From the NCBI GenBank assembly GCA_902806595.1, contig CADCXC010000009.1, positions 1,984,001 through 2,048,000 of the forward strand: a DNA stretch of 64,000 bases, written 5' to 3'. This document shows positions 34,200-46,500 of the stretch, piece by piece. Both the position numbers and the translations under genes were made by a program. This DNA is from Pyrenopolyporus hunteri (lineage: Eukaryota; Ascomycota; Sordariomycetes; Xylariales; Hypoxylaceae). The notes below the pieces were generated by a model that searched no databases, had not been told where the DNA came from, and worked only from the letters and a program-made list of their open reading frames with translations. Position 1 is the first letter of the stretch. Every line of letters starts with the position of its first letter.

Positions 34200-35624
34200 T
34201 CACTGGCCCCCCGACCACCAACCTCGCGCCAGCCCATTTCGCTATCCTTATCCACTATTCATCCTTCCCCCCCTCCACCCCCGGCTCAACAGCAAACCCT
34301 AGTAGGGGCACCACACCCGGACCCGTCTGATGCTAGCGGCTTCGCTGCTGCTAATCCTACCTTACAAGTCCCCTACCTTCCCAGTCTCCAGTTTCCAGTC
34401 TCCAGCCGACCGTCCACAGTCCACAGTCCACAGTCCACAATTCACAGTCCGCATCCTAAAAAGCAGCAGCAACTTTTTTTTTTCTATGTATGTATTCTAC
34501 CTGCCCCTGCCTACCTTACCTCCCTGCCCTGCTACCCTTGCTAACCTACCTTACTAGTTAGCGTCTAGTCCCGCCTGCATGTCTGTGTCCCGTCTTTTCT
34601 TACCTTGACCTCTCTCAACTTTCGTACCTCCACTATCCGCCTATCTTCCTGCCTCCTCCTCCTCCTCCTCTTCACCACCACGAGAGGAAAACCTTGGGCC
34701 TTTCTTTTCCCTTTTCCCTTTCTAACTTCCTCCTCTTCTCTCTTTTGGTGTCGTCTCGACCTCCTAATTCCTAGTAGCGAATGCCATTGAGGTCCGAAGA
34801 GAAGGTATGTGTTCGTCCTCTTCCCAATTCCAACCTGCGCAAACTCTGCCCACCTCCACTTTCTTCCTGCCTTGCATTTCACCCTGCGCATCTGGGACCT
34901 GATGTTCCTGCATTAGAGTTGAGAGACAGCCTCGTCAAGAGAACAGAGAAAGAGAGAGAGAAAGAGGAGAGGAGAGGAAGAGAAAAAGAAGAGGAAGAAG
35001 AAAAAAAATAGGAAGAGATCCTTCAATGTGTTCGTACGTGTATGCGTGTGTGTATCTGCGTTCGTGCGAGAGAGACCTCACTCAATCTGACCAAACGATC
35101 AACGACGACGACATCTGACCGCCGCCCCTCTAAACCCCCCTCGCAGCATCTCCTTTTCCCTTCCACACACTATTACGCCGATATCAACTCATGCCCCTCG
35201 ACCTCCCCGATCGTAGTGCGAAGTCGTGACATATACACACTCCCAAAATCATCTTGGAACCTGACTTATTCTTCCTAAAACCCCGCTTGTACATGATAAT
35301 TGACGGAATTTTTGATCAGTTTTGCGAACCGCGACGATTACGCCGTACGGAAAGACCATCCTGCCGAGGAAGACACATTCGCCGTGTCCGTTTCCCCGCT
35401 AGTGTTAACTCACAAACCGTCGAATAGTCCCATACGCGCCTAAGCGGTTGTGACGCCCGCCCAGACTTTCTTCCTAATCACATCGATTGACCCGTCGACA
35501 AGTCAATTGATCTGTACACCCTATTCGGTTGCGGTTCCTCTCTCGCCCGGATAAATCGGAATCCAATTGTGGTGTTGGTCTTCGTGCTCAAACGCAAGTC
35601 GTTATCTAGTCGACTTGTATTTGA
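34200..35624 (+). promoter_or_regulatory. Pyrimidine-rich promoter and leader region of the StuA-like gene
   Basis: Dense C/T tracts (about 34260-34300, 34500-34560, 34600-34770, 34830-34900) are followed by a GA-rich block (34945-35008) and then mixed sequence up to the coding region. Several upstream ATGs open short frames; one at 35042 gives 78 codons ending before 35280. The stuA gene of Aspergillus nidulans is known to have a long leader with upstream open frames and two transcript starts, so a similar layout here is plausible. The transcript start and any leader intron cannot be fixed from sequence alone. Confidence 0.45.
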
Positions 35625-36002
35625 GCTTACTCGCAGCCCGTCGTGGCCCTGTTGTCAAGAATCGTAAAACTGGATCTCCCGCCGATTTCCCAGTCGCAAA
35701 CCCGGGGAACGTCTGACGTATCACCATATTACGGTTCCATTCCCCAGCGCCCGCCGTATGTGAGTGAGAGATTGCCTTCGCTCCCCTTGCCCCAGGCGCC
35801 ATTGGCCTACTCCTCGAGTACATCGTCTCCCCGGGTTAGCTCTATCGCATCCTCGGCGAGCTCCAACGGAGACTCGCAGTCGTCCTTCACCTCGGCACCG
35901 TCGTCCAACGGCCCTAAGACGCCGTCCCCTAGTCTCCCGGTTACAACGGCGATCTCTGGCCCCCAATCTCAGGCCATCGGTGGGTACGATCAGTATTCCG
36001 CG
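35625..36002 (+). other. In-frame, coding-like extension upstream of the StuA start
   Basis: The frame of the StuA coding region stays open upstream from the expected ATG at 36003 back to a TGA at 35622-35624. That adds 126 codons without an ATG of its own in frame. The peptide is Ser/Pro-rich (for example SSSTSSPRVSSIASSASS) and its codon use looks coding, unlike a typical leader. A possible splice acceptor TTACTCGCAG ends at 35636. It could be the second exon of a longer isoform with its start further upstream, or simply an open leader. Confidence 0.4.
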
Positions 36003-38010
36003 ATGAATACCGCGCATCCAGACATGTACTATCAGACTCCGCACATGTCTGCAGGTCCAGCACCGCAACCACAAACTGTAACCTCAAACGCGTTGCCTCA
36101 ATACGGCCACCAGCAACCCACATTGTTACAACCCGGCCCAGCACAATACTCGGCCCCTCCGTACCAGTATGGCTACACGAATGGGTTAACGTCTCCTCAG
36201 TCTGCGCCGCCGGCCGTTTCGGGCTCCATGGGTGCCCAAAATGTCCTACCTCTCCCAGGGGTTCCTAATCAAGGAGGCATGCAGAACCAGTACCAAGGCT
36301 TTGACACAACAGGTCAAGTTGCGCCGCCGGGGATGAAACCCCGAGTGACCGCCACGCTTTGGGAGGATGAGGGTAGCTTGTGCTTCCAGGTTGAAGCTAA
36401 GGGGATTTGCGTTGCGCGTCGTGAAGGTACGAATTCGAACCATTAAATAATTGGGAACTGAGGAATGAGCTCACAAATTAATTTGCAGATAACCATATGA
36501 TAAATGGCACGAAGCTGCTTAACGTGGCTGGGATGACACGTGGTAGGAGAGATGGAATTCTGAAGAGCGAGAAGGTACGGCATGTCGTCAAAATCGGACC
36601 TATGCATCTTAAAGGAGTCTGGTAAGCTTTGAGCTCTCCCTACAGTTAGAGAAGCCCTCCAATAACCGTCTTTTCAGGATCCCATTCGAGAGGGCTCTGG
36701 ACTTCGCCAATAAGGAGAAAATCACAGAGTTATTATATCCTCTGTTCGTTCATAATATTGGGGCTTTATTATATCACCCTACGAACCAGAACCGGACGAA
36801 CCAGGTTATGGCCGCTGCCGAACGTCGAAAGCAAGAGCAGCAAAACCAGATGCGAAATGGCCCAGGCCCGGCACCTCCCGGTGGCGTCTTGCCGTCAATA
36901 CAGCAGCACCACCATCATATGGGACTGCCAGGGCCACAAACCTCACTTCCGTCGCATAATAACGCGGTACGACCGTCCCTTGATAGGGCTCACACATTCC
37001 CGACTCCGCCCACTAGTGCGTCAAGCGTTATGGGAGGAATGGGTGCGTCCGAAAGCTTCCAATGGGGCCAACAAGGGATGAGTGGCGCCCAGGGTACTAA
37101 TCCTATGTCCATCGACACAGGTCTTAGTAATGCCGCACGTTCAATGCCGGCAACTCCAGCAACTACGCCTCCCGGGAGCACCTTGCAAAGTATGCAACCC
37201 TATTCCCAAGGCGGCCAAACTTATGACAGTTCTCGGGGAGTGTACAATGGTCAAGCTACTCAACAGTCCCCGTACCCTCCGTCAAATAGTAGCCCTCAAG
37301 AAAGGAATATCTATGGTCAAACGAGCTCTTATATGAAAAGTGAGATGGGACCCCCAGCCGGACGTCCAGCTGGCGCAGGGCCCAACGAACCGGCAGATGT
37401 CAAACCCCCGAACGGGATGTTGCAACACGGAGATGGTGTTCATCACCCATCCGGCGAGGATGAAGCTGAGCATGAGGCTGAATATACTCATGACAGCGGA
37501 GCTTACGACACCAATAGGACGTCGTATAATTACAACGCGCCACCTGTTGCAGCATTGCCGGGCGATCACCAGCATATTCCTGAGATGACTGGATCTCCCA
37601 ACCACCAAGCCGGGTCTGGACGGGCCACACCTAGAACCGCTGCGCCGCCGCAACCGTACTATGCTCAACAAGCAGGGTACAGCACGCCCCCGCGCGTGCC
37701 ACCATCGAGTAACCTTTATAATGTAATGAGTGGCGACCGAGCGACGGCTAACGGTGCGCCGACGGCCGATGTTTATAATTCTCAAAACGATATGGGGGCG
37801 CCAATGCAGAACGGCTATGCTGCTCAGCCGGTTATGAACGGCGCACCAGGCGCCTTAAAACGAGGCCGCGACGACGAAGATGACCTTCCTCGACCATCGA
37901 GCGGCGGGTTAGACTTGAAACGCCGGAAAACGGTGATCGATGGGCCTATTTCTGCCCCCGGATATGATACGATGAATCGGCCTGCTTCCGCGGTAGCCCG
38001 CCGACGATAA
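36003..38010 (+). CDS. stuA: APSES-domain transcription factor StuA/ASM-1
   Basis: Exons 36003-36426, 36489-36621 and 36678-38010 give 629 residues from the ATG at 36003, close to the family length. The start MNTAHPDMYY resembles the start of Neurospora ASM-1. The APSES DNA-binding domain (about 110-216) reads KPRVTATLWEDEGSLCFQVE, then [20 protein letters not shown] across intron 1, RRDGILKSEKVRHVVKIGPM, and IPFERALDFANKEKITELLY after intron 2. Both introns sit inside the domain at sites that exactly restore conserved residues (Asp and Trp). The tail is Gln/Pro/Ser-rich and holds the conserved SLDRAHTFPTPPTSASSVMG and EHEAEYTHDSGAYD blocks. Two basic clusters, KRGRDDEDD and KRRKT, form a likely nuclear signal near the end. 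Family members control conidiation, sexual development and secondary metabolism as nuclear regulators. Confidence 0.97.
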
Positions 38011-40140
38011 CCTTAAGGTGGCGGTTATTCGACAAATTCGTTACGGCATTTTCTTTCCTGTGCGCATTAATCCGGGTGTTGGGGCACTTGTGCGAAAAAC
38101 GATTCCCATGTGACGAATCACTTCCGCGCCATAGAGTGCTATTCCGACTACGAGACACACTCCTTTATTTGTTCCCTTCAAAACCTTTTGTATTCACCGC
38201 GACGATTCATCATCGACATGCTTGGGCCCATCCATCAGAAGATACGATGACGAAAGTTACGACTTCATTCTTGATTGTTATTAACTGCCGCTGAAGGCCG
38301 TGTAAATGCCTCACGAATTGACGCGTCGCATGGTGGACCTTAATTTTCTTGAGATGATTATCGATTGCTTCTTTTTTTTTCTCTTATGCTGAGGACAACG
38401 AGACACTCGAGCAACGCAAAAGTCCCGCCTATTACGACTTCTAGGCGAGTAATGTTCATGACCGAGGCTGCTTTGTTTTACTTTGTTCATCACATCCGCC
38501 AGCCTCGTAGAGTACGGGGGGCTGTCGGTACAATTACTTTCCTATTGACGACATGATGACGACCCGATTTTCTTCTATTCACCAAAAGGATGTGGTGTCA
38601 CTGTGGGCGTGTGTTGGAAATGTCTCTTCTGGTATCAATGGTCATGAACTCGATGATGGAATTAAAAAGCTATTGCTTGATACACAGCGAACTTAGATTC
38701 TAAGCTACATACAACTCTCCCAGCCAATCGTATCACAACATTTTTGGGCTGTAAGGAATTCAGCAAAAAAATTTTGTGACCAGCGTTTCCTGGCTTTATA
38801 TTACTGCAAATGGGATGCTCTTACCAAACCTACTCTTCTCCGTCTTTCAAATACTAATTGCTTAGTTAATTCGTGCTTCGCCGCCTCGCCCATATCGTGA
38901 TTGTAATTCCTCTAGTTGCTTCTCCGTGCATGGCGCTCCGCATGAGATGTCGCTGTCCTTCGTTCCTCCATCCAGCTTGTCCTCGCACGAAACCGGTACA
39001 ACAGGAGATTTGCTTAACAATCACAAAATCTCACTACACTCAAGTCACCCTGCTCCGTCGTACGGGTGTGAAAAACTCCCACCTCGTGAAACCGCTCACT
39101 ATCAAATCCCCCCCGCCAAGACGATGTCGTGATGGCTCAAGCAGCAGTGCGCCTCCCCTACCACCCCGGCGATATTAAGCAAGGAGATAGAGCGGAGGAT
39201 ACTCATTATTAGTACCTTGGCGGATTAAACCGATGGATACAGAGTATCTTTGCTGGTGGTAAGAGTAGTCCGTCGGACTGTAACTCTGTAGCCCGAATCC
39301 CGCGTGGAATTTTTCACCGATGGCGAAACGGAGTGAGGGGGAGAGAGAGTAAGAGAGGTCAGAGTGAGAGGGCGTGTAGGAGAGAGGGTGGGTAAGATGC
39401 TCACCCTTGTTGACGGGTATGAAGTAATACTCTCCGCGAATTTCCACTCTAGATAAAGGTATATTTCACCATATATGAGTAGGTAGATACGTCTGAAAAT
39501 GACCATATAGGTTTCAAAAGTGTGAAAATCATACTATTTCCTTTCTTGGCTCTTTCGTATTCATGAGAAGAGGCATAGGATTAGGGCGAGCGTATGTATA
39601 CCCTCCACCTACCTGCTGTATACAACATGACTTCGTGATACGTGCACACAGCATTCATTACACGGCGTGTCATGACAATCCTTGCCTACCATACCATACT
39701 ATAATGTCATTACGAATATAGAGCGCCGGGTTGTGTCGGTTTATCTGGATGAGTATTATGAGGAAGGAAGAAACTACCTAGGTATATTGTAACAGGGACT
39801 TGTTCTGGCGCGATAGTAAAAGGGAGACCATCGTCTTTATGAATCACTTCTTACTAGAATAATTCCGCGTTATGACACGCCGATAGCCGTTTGAAGCGTT
39901 CTATGTCTCCCGTTGGCGTCGATTACCAACAATGCAGCACGCTGGCACATATTACTATGGGGACAAGGTTAGTTTGCGACCGAGAGCGGGCCAGGTACCT
40001 AGCTGGATGATAGCGGATGGACTAATGAGGGAAGACGTACTGCAACTACAGATAGATACTAACGTTAGCCACAGAAGAGTATACTCTGTGCTAAGAGCAC
40101 GCGGAAAGGCCTAATAGGCGTATAGGTGTTAGGTATCCAC
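38011..40140. other. Intergenic after stuA
   Basis: The first few hundred bases are probably the stuA 3' UTR. Beyond that, frames are short, overlap on both strands and show no domains. A T/CT-rich patch lies near 38370. No gene is supported. Confidence 0.5.
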
Positions 40141-40554
40141 TTACGCGATAGCCCCGAAAGGAACCGGAGTTAGTCCTCCACACAAGGCCATGCAGTCGTT
40201 ACAGTTGAACCGTTTGATAACCTCGGCAGAGTGCTCTTCTCGTCCGCTCAGGTCCCAGGACAAGGTGCCCTCGACGCCGCTCCCCTCGGGGAAGGTATAG
40301 TCGCCGCTGGGGCTGGGATCGAAGAGCTCCGGGTGGCTTTGTAGCTTGTCCACGTCGATCCCTAGCTCCTCCTTGAGGTACTCGAGCGCCTGGCCCCGAT
40401 GGATGGTGAGCGTACCGCTGATGTCCTCGGCAGGTCGGTACGGGAGGGATACGGCATCTGAGGCTTGGTCCTGGGCGGTTGAGTCCTCAAGCGCGGTAGA
40501 GACGTTGAGCAGCAAGAAGCTGCTGGCTAGAGGGAGGAGGGATTGAAGACGCAT
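40141..40554 (-). CDS. Small secreted protein of unknown function
   Basis: The ATG at 40552-40554 has a good context (CACCATGCG). The product of 137 residues has a signal peptide of about 21 residues (hydrophobic LLPLASSFLLLNVSTA), then an acidic, Ser/Asp-rich body, and a C-terminal cysteine cluster CNDCMALCGGL. All three cysteines lie within eight residues, an unusual layout for a secreted protein. I do not recognise the family. Small secreted proteins of this size are often effectors or wall-associated, but nothing here proves that. The apparent stop (GCG TAA) overlaps a consensus donor GTAAGT. Splicing to an acceptor around 40055 would add about 30 residues with one more Cys, so the C-terminus may be incomplete. 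The assignment as a real gene rests on the signal peptide, start context and codon use. Confidence 0.65.
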   Translation of the reverse strand: MRLQSLLPLASSFLLLNVSTALEDSTAQDQASDAVSLPYRPAEDISGTLTIHRGQALEYLKEELGIDVDKLQSHPELFDPSPSGDYTFPEGSGVEGTLSWDLSGREEHSAEVIKRFNCNDCMALCGGLTPVPFGAIA

Positions 40555-41936
40555 GGTGCTAGATAGGTCTCGGGGGTCAGGGAAGTCGGTTATGATGGTA
40601 TATGGGGGAATATAACGCAGTCGTATGATGCTTTATAGACCGGAAGCATCAGGGTCTTTTTTATGCTACCTATTATACCTCTTGTTCCCATGGCAGCTTT
40701 TCGAACGAGTTCGGTATAAGGAAGATGTATCCACCCATCAAAAACGAAATCTTGCGTGTAACTAAGGCAAACTGAACCTTTTTTGAGCCCGTAATCGATA
40801 CCCAGGGCCATTCATTTGACTTCTCTTAAAACTAAGCCGTTCTAGAAGATATGATACGGCGATCTCGGGTCAAATCGATCGATATACGCTGTTGTCGTTG
40901 AGCAAATTGAAGTCGACCCACTCGCCGCGCTCATTTATTTATAGGACCGAGCAGATCTAGCAAACATGATAATAGGACGGGCATGGTATTCCATGCTCGA
41001 AGATCTAACTGGAAAGGGACTCCTTAGTTTCTTCCCCTTTTAGAATGAATGAGCTCGGCGACGGGGATGCTTGTGAGCAAATATCCTTCAGAGATAAGCC
41101 GCGGAAGACCGGTAGCTTAACTAGATAACTACCTACCTACCTATTATCTACTGTGACTTGTTTGTCGGGGAAATTGGAATGTTTGCGATTGCATTTTAGG
41201 GGATCCATGGACGTATAAGGCAGGTCCGTATTGAAAGGGTAAAGGATGGGGATAAGATGGACGTCGGTCTTATTGACACCTAGACCCTTGAGCGAAGAGC
41301 CGCTTTACTAACATGATGTATCCGTCCCTGCAGGCTTGAGAGAAGTTGCTAATTTCGTATAGATAACCTGCTGCTGGTGATCCGCTTACGTCGAAAACTG
41401 GAGTCAGCGGTTGCTTCCTAAGCTCTCAGCTAAGGATGTCTTCATAGAGTGGACGTGTGGGCTATAATAAATATGGTTGTTCGTCTGATCTAAGGTCTGT
41501 TTAAAACCCTGCAGGGACTCTTAAAACACGGGCGAGCTACGTAGATTGTAGACAGGAACGCTTACTAGAATGAATCCCTGGTACACATACGGCTATACGC
41601 TACGAGAGAAGTACGAGTTCCCGTTTGAATAGAATTAATAATGAGAGTGGTAAGGCCGGCGAGAAGCTCAAGTGAGCGTGGGTATCAATTAGAAACGACC
41701 AACGAACATACATTAGACCAAGCCAACCGAAAAAAATGGAACGCCCGAAAGAATCGCCTAGTCGACGGCAGAGTGGTGGGGTTGGATAAATCCATCTCGA
41801 GTATCTCCTCCTAACTGGGCTCCAACCTGTCCCAGGCCAGTATTAGGAGTAAACGAGATATTCGCAGAAGGATTGGCCATCATTACTCAGAGCCGAAACC
41901 CAATGTGTCTTTTTACCCCTCTTACCGCGCGGGATC
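40555..41936. other. Intergenic between two minus-strand genes
   Basis: About 1.4 kb, AT-rich, with an ACCTACCTACCT run near 41130. A frame at 40590-40811 has no recognised domain and is probably chance. It should contain the promoter of the small secreted protein. Confidence 0.5.
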
Positions 41937-42599
41937 CTACTCGGACTCTTCCGACTCTTCATCCTCATCGCTAGTAGCCTCGATATTGGCTTTTGCCTTC
42001 TTACTCTGTGGCTTGGTCTTCTCGGATTTGGACTGCTTCGGGGACTCGGGGGCATCGACAGCAGGCGAACCCGAAAGATCGGGCACGTCGTGTCCCTTGT
42101 CTCGTAATTCGGCATTGATGGCGGGGATAGCCTCGAGAAGTTGGGTGTATTGCTCGGGGGTCAACATGATGCCCTAATGAAGTAATTGGTGATTAGATGG
42201 ATGACGTAACGATATTTGGTTTCCAATGTGACGGCTTACCTTCTTTCCGGGCTTGAGATCACCGGAGGCGTCTGTGTAGTATTCGCGAATGTTGATGTAC
42301 GTCTTGCCCTTGAAACTGCTGACAGTGGCTCTGCGGGTACCGCCCAGCTTTAGAGCGGGTTAGTACGAATATCTAGAGATTGCATATCTAAGGAGATGAG
42401 GACGATGGAATCAACATACGCTCCAGAAAGGATTGCCGTCGTCGTCTTTGCCGGAATCACTGGTCTTGGCCTTCTTGTTTGCCTTTGCCTTGGTCTTGGA
42501 CTTGGACTTGCTGCTCGACTTGACCTCTTGTTCGCTCGACACATCCTCGTCTTCGTCGTCGTCGCGACGCGATCGCTTAAGGTTCTTGGTTCGACCCAT
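41937..42599 (-). CDS. SUB1: Transcriptional coactivator PC4/SUB1
   Basis: Exons 42420-42599, 42240-42347 and 41937-42173 join in frame to 174 residues. Both introns (72 and 66 bp) have GT..AG ends. The order is: a short basic start (MGRTKNLKRSRRDD); an acidic then Lys/Ser-rich linker; and the PC4 single-strand DNA-binding fold (about 58-120) with LGGTRRATVSSFKGKTYINI, REYYTDASGDLKPGKKGI and MLTPEQYTQLLEAIPAIN. An acidic tail ends DEDEESEESE. The PC4 fold binds single-stranded DNA and helps RNA polymerase II initiation and elongation. Fungal SUB1 proteins of this short size are common in Pezizomycotina. It is divergent from the sorting-nexin gene, with about 960 bp between the two starts. Confidence 0.95.
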
Positions 42600-43560
42600 G
42601 ATGTTGACGGCTGGCCTTGCTCCTGATACGAAAGTATCTTCGCTAACAAGTTGAAGATGGGCAAGAAGATATGGAAGTTAGAAAATGGGAAAATAGAGCC
42701 AATTGGGAGGAAGGATTGGGACGTATACGGAATGTGGGGTTGCGGACTTGTCGCGTTAAATACCTGGTTTGCAAACGCGTCCGATTTGTAGTGAGGTAGT
42801 GGTAAGTGTAGGTACCTCAAACCAGCCTAAGGTTTTAGATATAGCGGGAACAATGAGGTACATGACGTGTCCGTCTTTGTGCTAGACCGCTTTATTAGTG
42901 TTCTAGCCTACATGTAGGTACAGCTGGCTGTCTACGGTAGGTACATATTTACAGGTAATCGTACCTGCATGCATGTACCTATCCTAGCTAATGTATGTAT
43001 CTGACCAGCCTACGTTGCCCTAGGTACCACCTAGTTGCCGTGTACCTACCTAGGTGTATTAATATAGGTAGATACTTAAATATTTAGTGTGTTTAGTACA
43101 TGTATGCATCTCTGAAAATCCATGTACTTCTCAGCTAAAAGAGTATAGGTCGCTACAACACCCCCAAGGTAGTATAGCCGGGATAGGTATCTCTAATTTA
43201 AGAACCATCGCGCGTCGTACCTGGAGGATTATATTTGGTGTAGTATAGCGACGTTAGGGGCAGGAGTTTACGCACTAGACCCCTAATTACATGAGCCCGT
43301 TGCCAAATTTATCGTCCACGAGTCCACGAATGCCGAAGTTTGAAATCGATGACAACTCGGCTCCCACAGTCTGCTTCTACAGGGGATTGAGCGCTACGTT
43401 CTAAGCTGGATTATTCTGTTGACATTTGTATTTTTCTTCTTAATCAATGCTATTCGATCCTGTCCCCTCGTTATAAGTGCGATGCGCCCGCTATTACTAT
43501 ATCACCCCTAAACTCTAAGTGCCTTAGTTTTTAATAGTCCCATCCGCCAGCGATCACCAG
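42600..43560. promoter_or_regulatory. Shared intergenic region between two divergent genes
   Basis: This 961-bp stretch separates the start codons of the SUB1 and PXA-domain genes, so both promoters must lie in it. Its middle (about 42900-43100) is crowded with TACATGTAGGTA, GTACCTACCTAGGT and TGCATGCATGTACC motifs. The parts next to each start codon look ordinary. A bidirectional promoter is possible but not shown. Confidence 0.5.
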
Positions 43561-46500
43561 ATGAATACCGTTGACGATGCGCAACTTGGCGCTTCTCCCG
43601 CCGTATCGGAAGACGAAACGAAAATAGACCCGAGCAAGGTACCGGCCAAGTCCGATGATAGCTTCCAAAGCCGCCCGACAAGTCCGAAGACGCAAGATTT
43701 ACCGACATCGTCGAGCACCGCCCAACAAGATGATCTTGCTACTAAAGTGCTGCAATTTCTTTCGACAGCAACACCCGGGACCCTTGGTGCCATTGCAGCT
43801 GCCATTGCCGCCATAATATACTTTATATTTGGCCAGATTGGTCTCCTGTTCATCGGAGCTGTAGCTGGCATTTCGTTATTTATAACGTGGGAGTCTCGGT
43901 ATCCCGAAGTGTCCCGGGCTGTTCGGGGCGAAAGGGGCTACGACTTCTTGGACCGTATCTTGGAAATAAAACATGCCAAAGGTGTCAGCGAAACCGAACA
44001 TGACGACGAGAAGGATGCGCAAATTCTAGCCCGAAGCTTCGACGACTTCCAACCGGAGACCCGACAGGCGTTGAACACTCTCGTTGACGCAGTTATTCGC
44101 GACTATGTGGATTGGTGGTACGGTCCCATTGTCCCGTCCGACAGGTCCTTTCCTCTCTCTTGTAGAAGGGTGCTGGTTAATTTCTTGCTCGCCGTCTCGA
44201 ATCGATTGGGTCGAAAGCGTCCCGCCGATGCGTTTGTTGACTTCCTAACTCACACGTGCTCCATTATCATCGTCTTCCTATCCGAGATGGCGAATGCCTA
44301 CTCCGAACTTCCTTCCGACACGAACCTCACTGCAGCCGATGCTATATATAACTATCTTGCTTCAAATACAGAGGCCCCGCTGTCGAACCTTCTCAACCAG
44401 AGACAGCAGGCGGGGAAATTCAAGATGGTTGCCGAGGACCTGCTCGGCTTCTTGGATAAATCCGCGTACGACTGCGATCCCGCTAGGATCTTTCTAAGGG
44501 AGATTCTGGCGACGATTATTCTCGAGGGTACGTTACAGACCTGCTCCAAGGCAGAATGGATAAATGCCTGGATCGTATATCTCCTCGAGTCCGGAGAGAC
44601 GGACTTTTCCCAAGCTATCGACGACGCGATCCAAGATCAGAAGGCATTTGGCGATGTCGACGGGAACGTCGGAAACATCGGCCTTTCCAGGGGCAATCGT
44701 AATTCGTACGAAATGGACCGGGCACGCCGTAAAGAAGCTGTGCATAAGAAGAAGTTGTCCAAAGCCGACGAAGAGATGGAGAAGGCTATGGAAGAGATGA
44801 AAAAGCTCAACGAGATGATCGCGGAAGCTGATAAAGCGAAGGCAATACCAAATGAGAAGCGCACAGAAGCCCCTAATCTCCTTAATAATGCTCTAGAGAA
44901 GAATGCCAAGGAGCTTAATCTGAAGATCGAGGAGAAGCCGAACAGGACTTCGTTAGAAAAATCTAAGGAGCCGAATTCAGGTTCCGTCGCCTCGACAGAA
45001 GCAAAAGCAGACAAGGCTGAAGAGAAGGGGAACCCACTTAGGTCTCCTATTTCCCCCAAGTCGCCCATAGATATACCAAGCTATAATTCGTCGCCATTAG
45101 GTGGACAAGGTGGACAACTCTCCCGTCGATTCACAAGCTTCGATCAAATCGTTCCGCCAGCCGTGGAAGAGCTCGAGGAGGGTGAATCGCGCAATCCCCC
45201 GCCGCTTACGCTGCATAATGCCACTATCACCATTCACGATGATACCGTAAATGACAAGGGTAGGCTACGTGGCAAGCCTTCTTGGGAGTACCTCCTCCAG
45301 ATTGAGCCTGCGACTTCTCAATACCCCGGGTGGATGGTAATGAAAACGTATACGCAATTTGAGGGTCTTCACGAAAGTCTGCGGCGCATTGCGACGATCT
45401 CGGGTTCAATAGCTTTCCTCGAAGCCTTCGCCACCTTTCCAAGTTGGAAAGTTCATACCAGGTCGTCCTTACGTGGCGAGATTGAGAGATACATGCGGAC
45501 GGCTTGCGCTGAGAAGCCTCTAGCCGAGTCCGAAGCCTTTAAGCGCTTCCTTGATAAAGGCCAGGAGACTCGAATGGGTAGTAGCAAGGGTTTCTCATTC
45601 GAATCGGTAGGGAAAGGCGTCCTTGATGTTATTCAAAACGCACCAAAGGGAGCTTTAGACGGTGGGAAGGTAGTAGTCGGCGGAGTTACTGGCGTCTTCG
45701 GTAATATCGGATTGGGGTCGAGGAAGTCAACCAATTCTTCTTTAAACGAGCAACAAAATAAAGAGGCTAGTAACACGAAAAGCCCTACCAGCACCCGGCC
45801 GTTATCGATGTCAGCTCTCCCGAGAATGGATAGCACCACTTCGGTGAATGGGTCAGGCATATCTAGAGACAGCCTTGACAGCCAAAGGTCATCCGTGATA
45901 TCGGTACAGCCGGGGAAAATAGCCCCTATGGAACGACGTCCTAGCGGTCACATGGACCCAGATCCGGACAGTCTTCACCCTGCAAGAGCCGACCGCTGGG
46001 AACGGAACTCGACCAGCGCGACAAGTAGCAGGGGACATAGCCGTGCATCGAGCGCTGTAGCGTTGCGCTCCCCTTTACGATCTCCGTCCGAATTGAGCTT
46101 CACTAACATCAAGCTTCCCCCTCCACCGGATGAGATGGCAGACGATTACGGTTCTCCTACAAGCACGCGCTTAAGTGTGGACGGGAGTTCGCGGTTGATG
46201 CCTACTGCAGGTGGCACCTCGCCGACCCGGTCATCCGACTCAAGTCAAGACAAGCTCTCGCAAACCAGTGGGCCTGCAAAGCGACCGAGTAGGCAATATG
46301 CGCCACTTTCGGAGCAAGAGACGCGTGTGGCGGTTGAATTGCTCTTTGCCGTGATAAACGAACTATACACGCTGTCTTCGGCTTGGAACATTCGAAGGAC
46401 GCTGTTAACCGCAGCCAAGTCGTTCTTGCTACGGCCGGGGAATCCGTCGCTTGTGTCTATTCAAACGCTAGTTCAAGAGTCGGTTCTTGAGGCGAACATG

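Noticed and set aside
34565..34891. Minus-strand Arg/Lys-rich frame
   Set aside because: Purely the complement of CT-rich tracts in the stuA leader.
35721..36074. Minus-strand Arg-rich frame opposite the StuA N-terminal region
   Set aside because: Shadow of the coding strand with Arg-rich composition and no features of its own.
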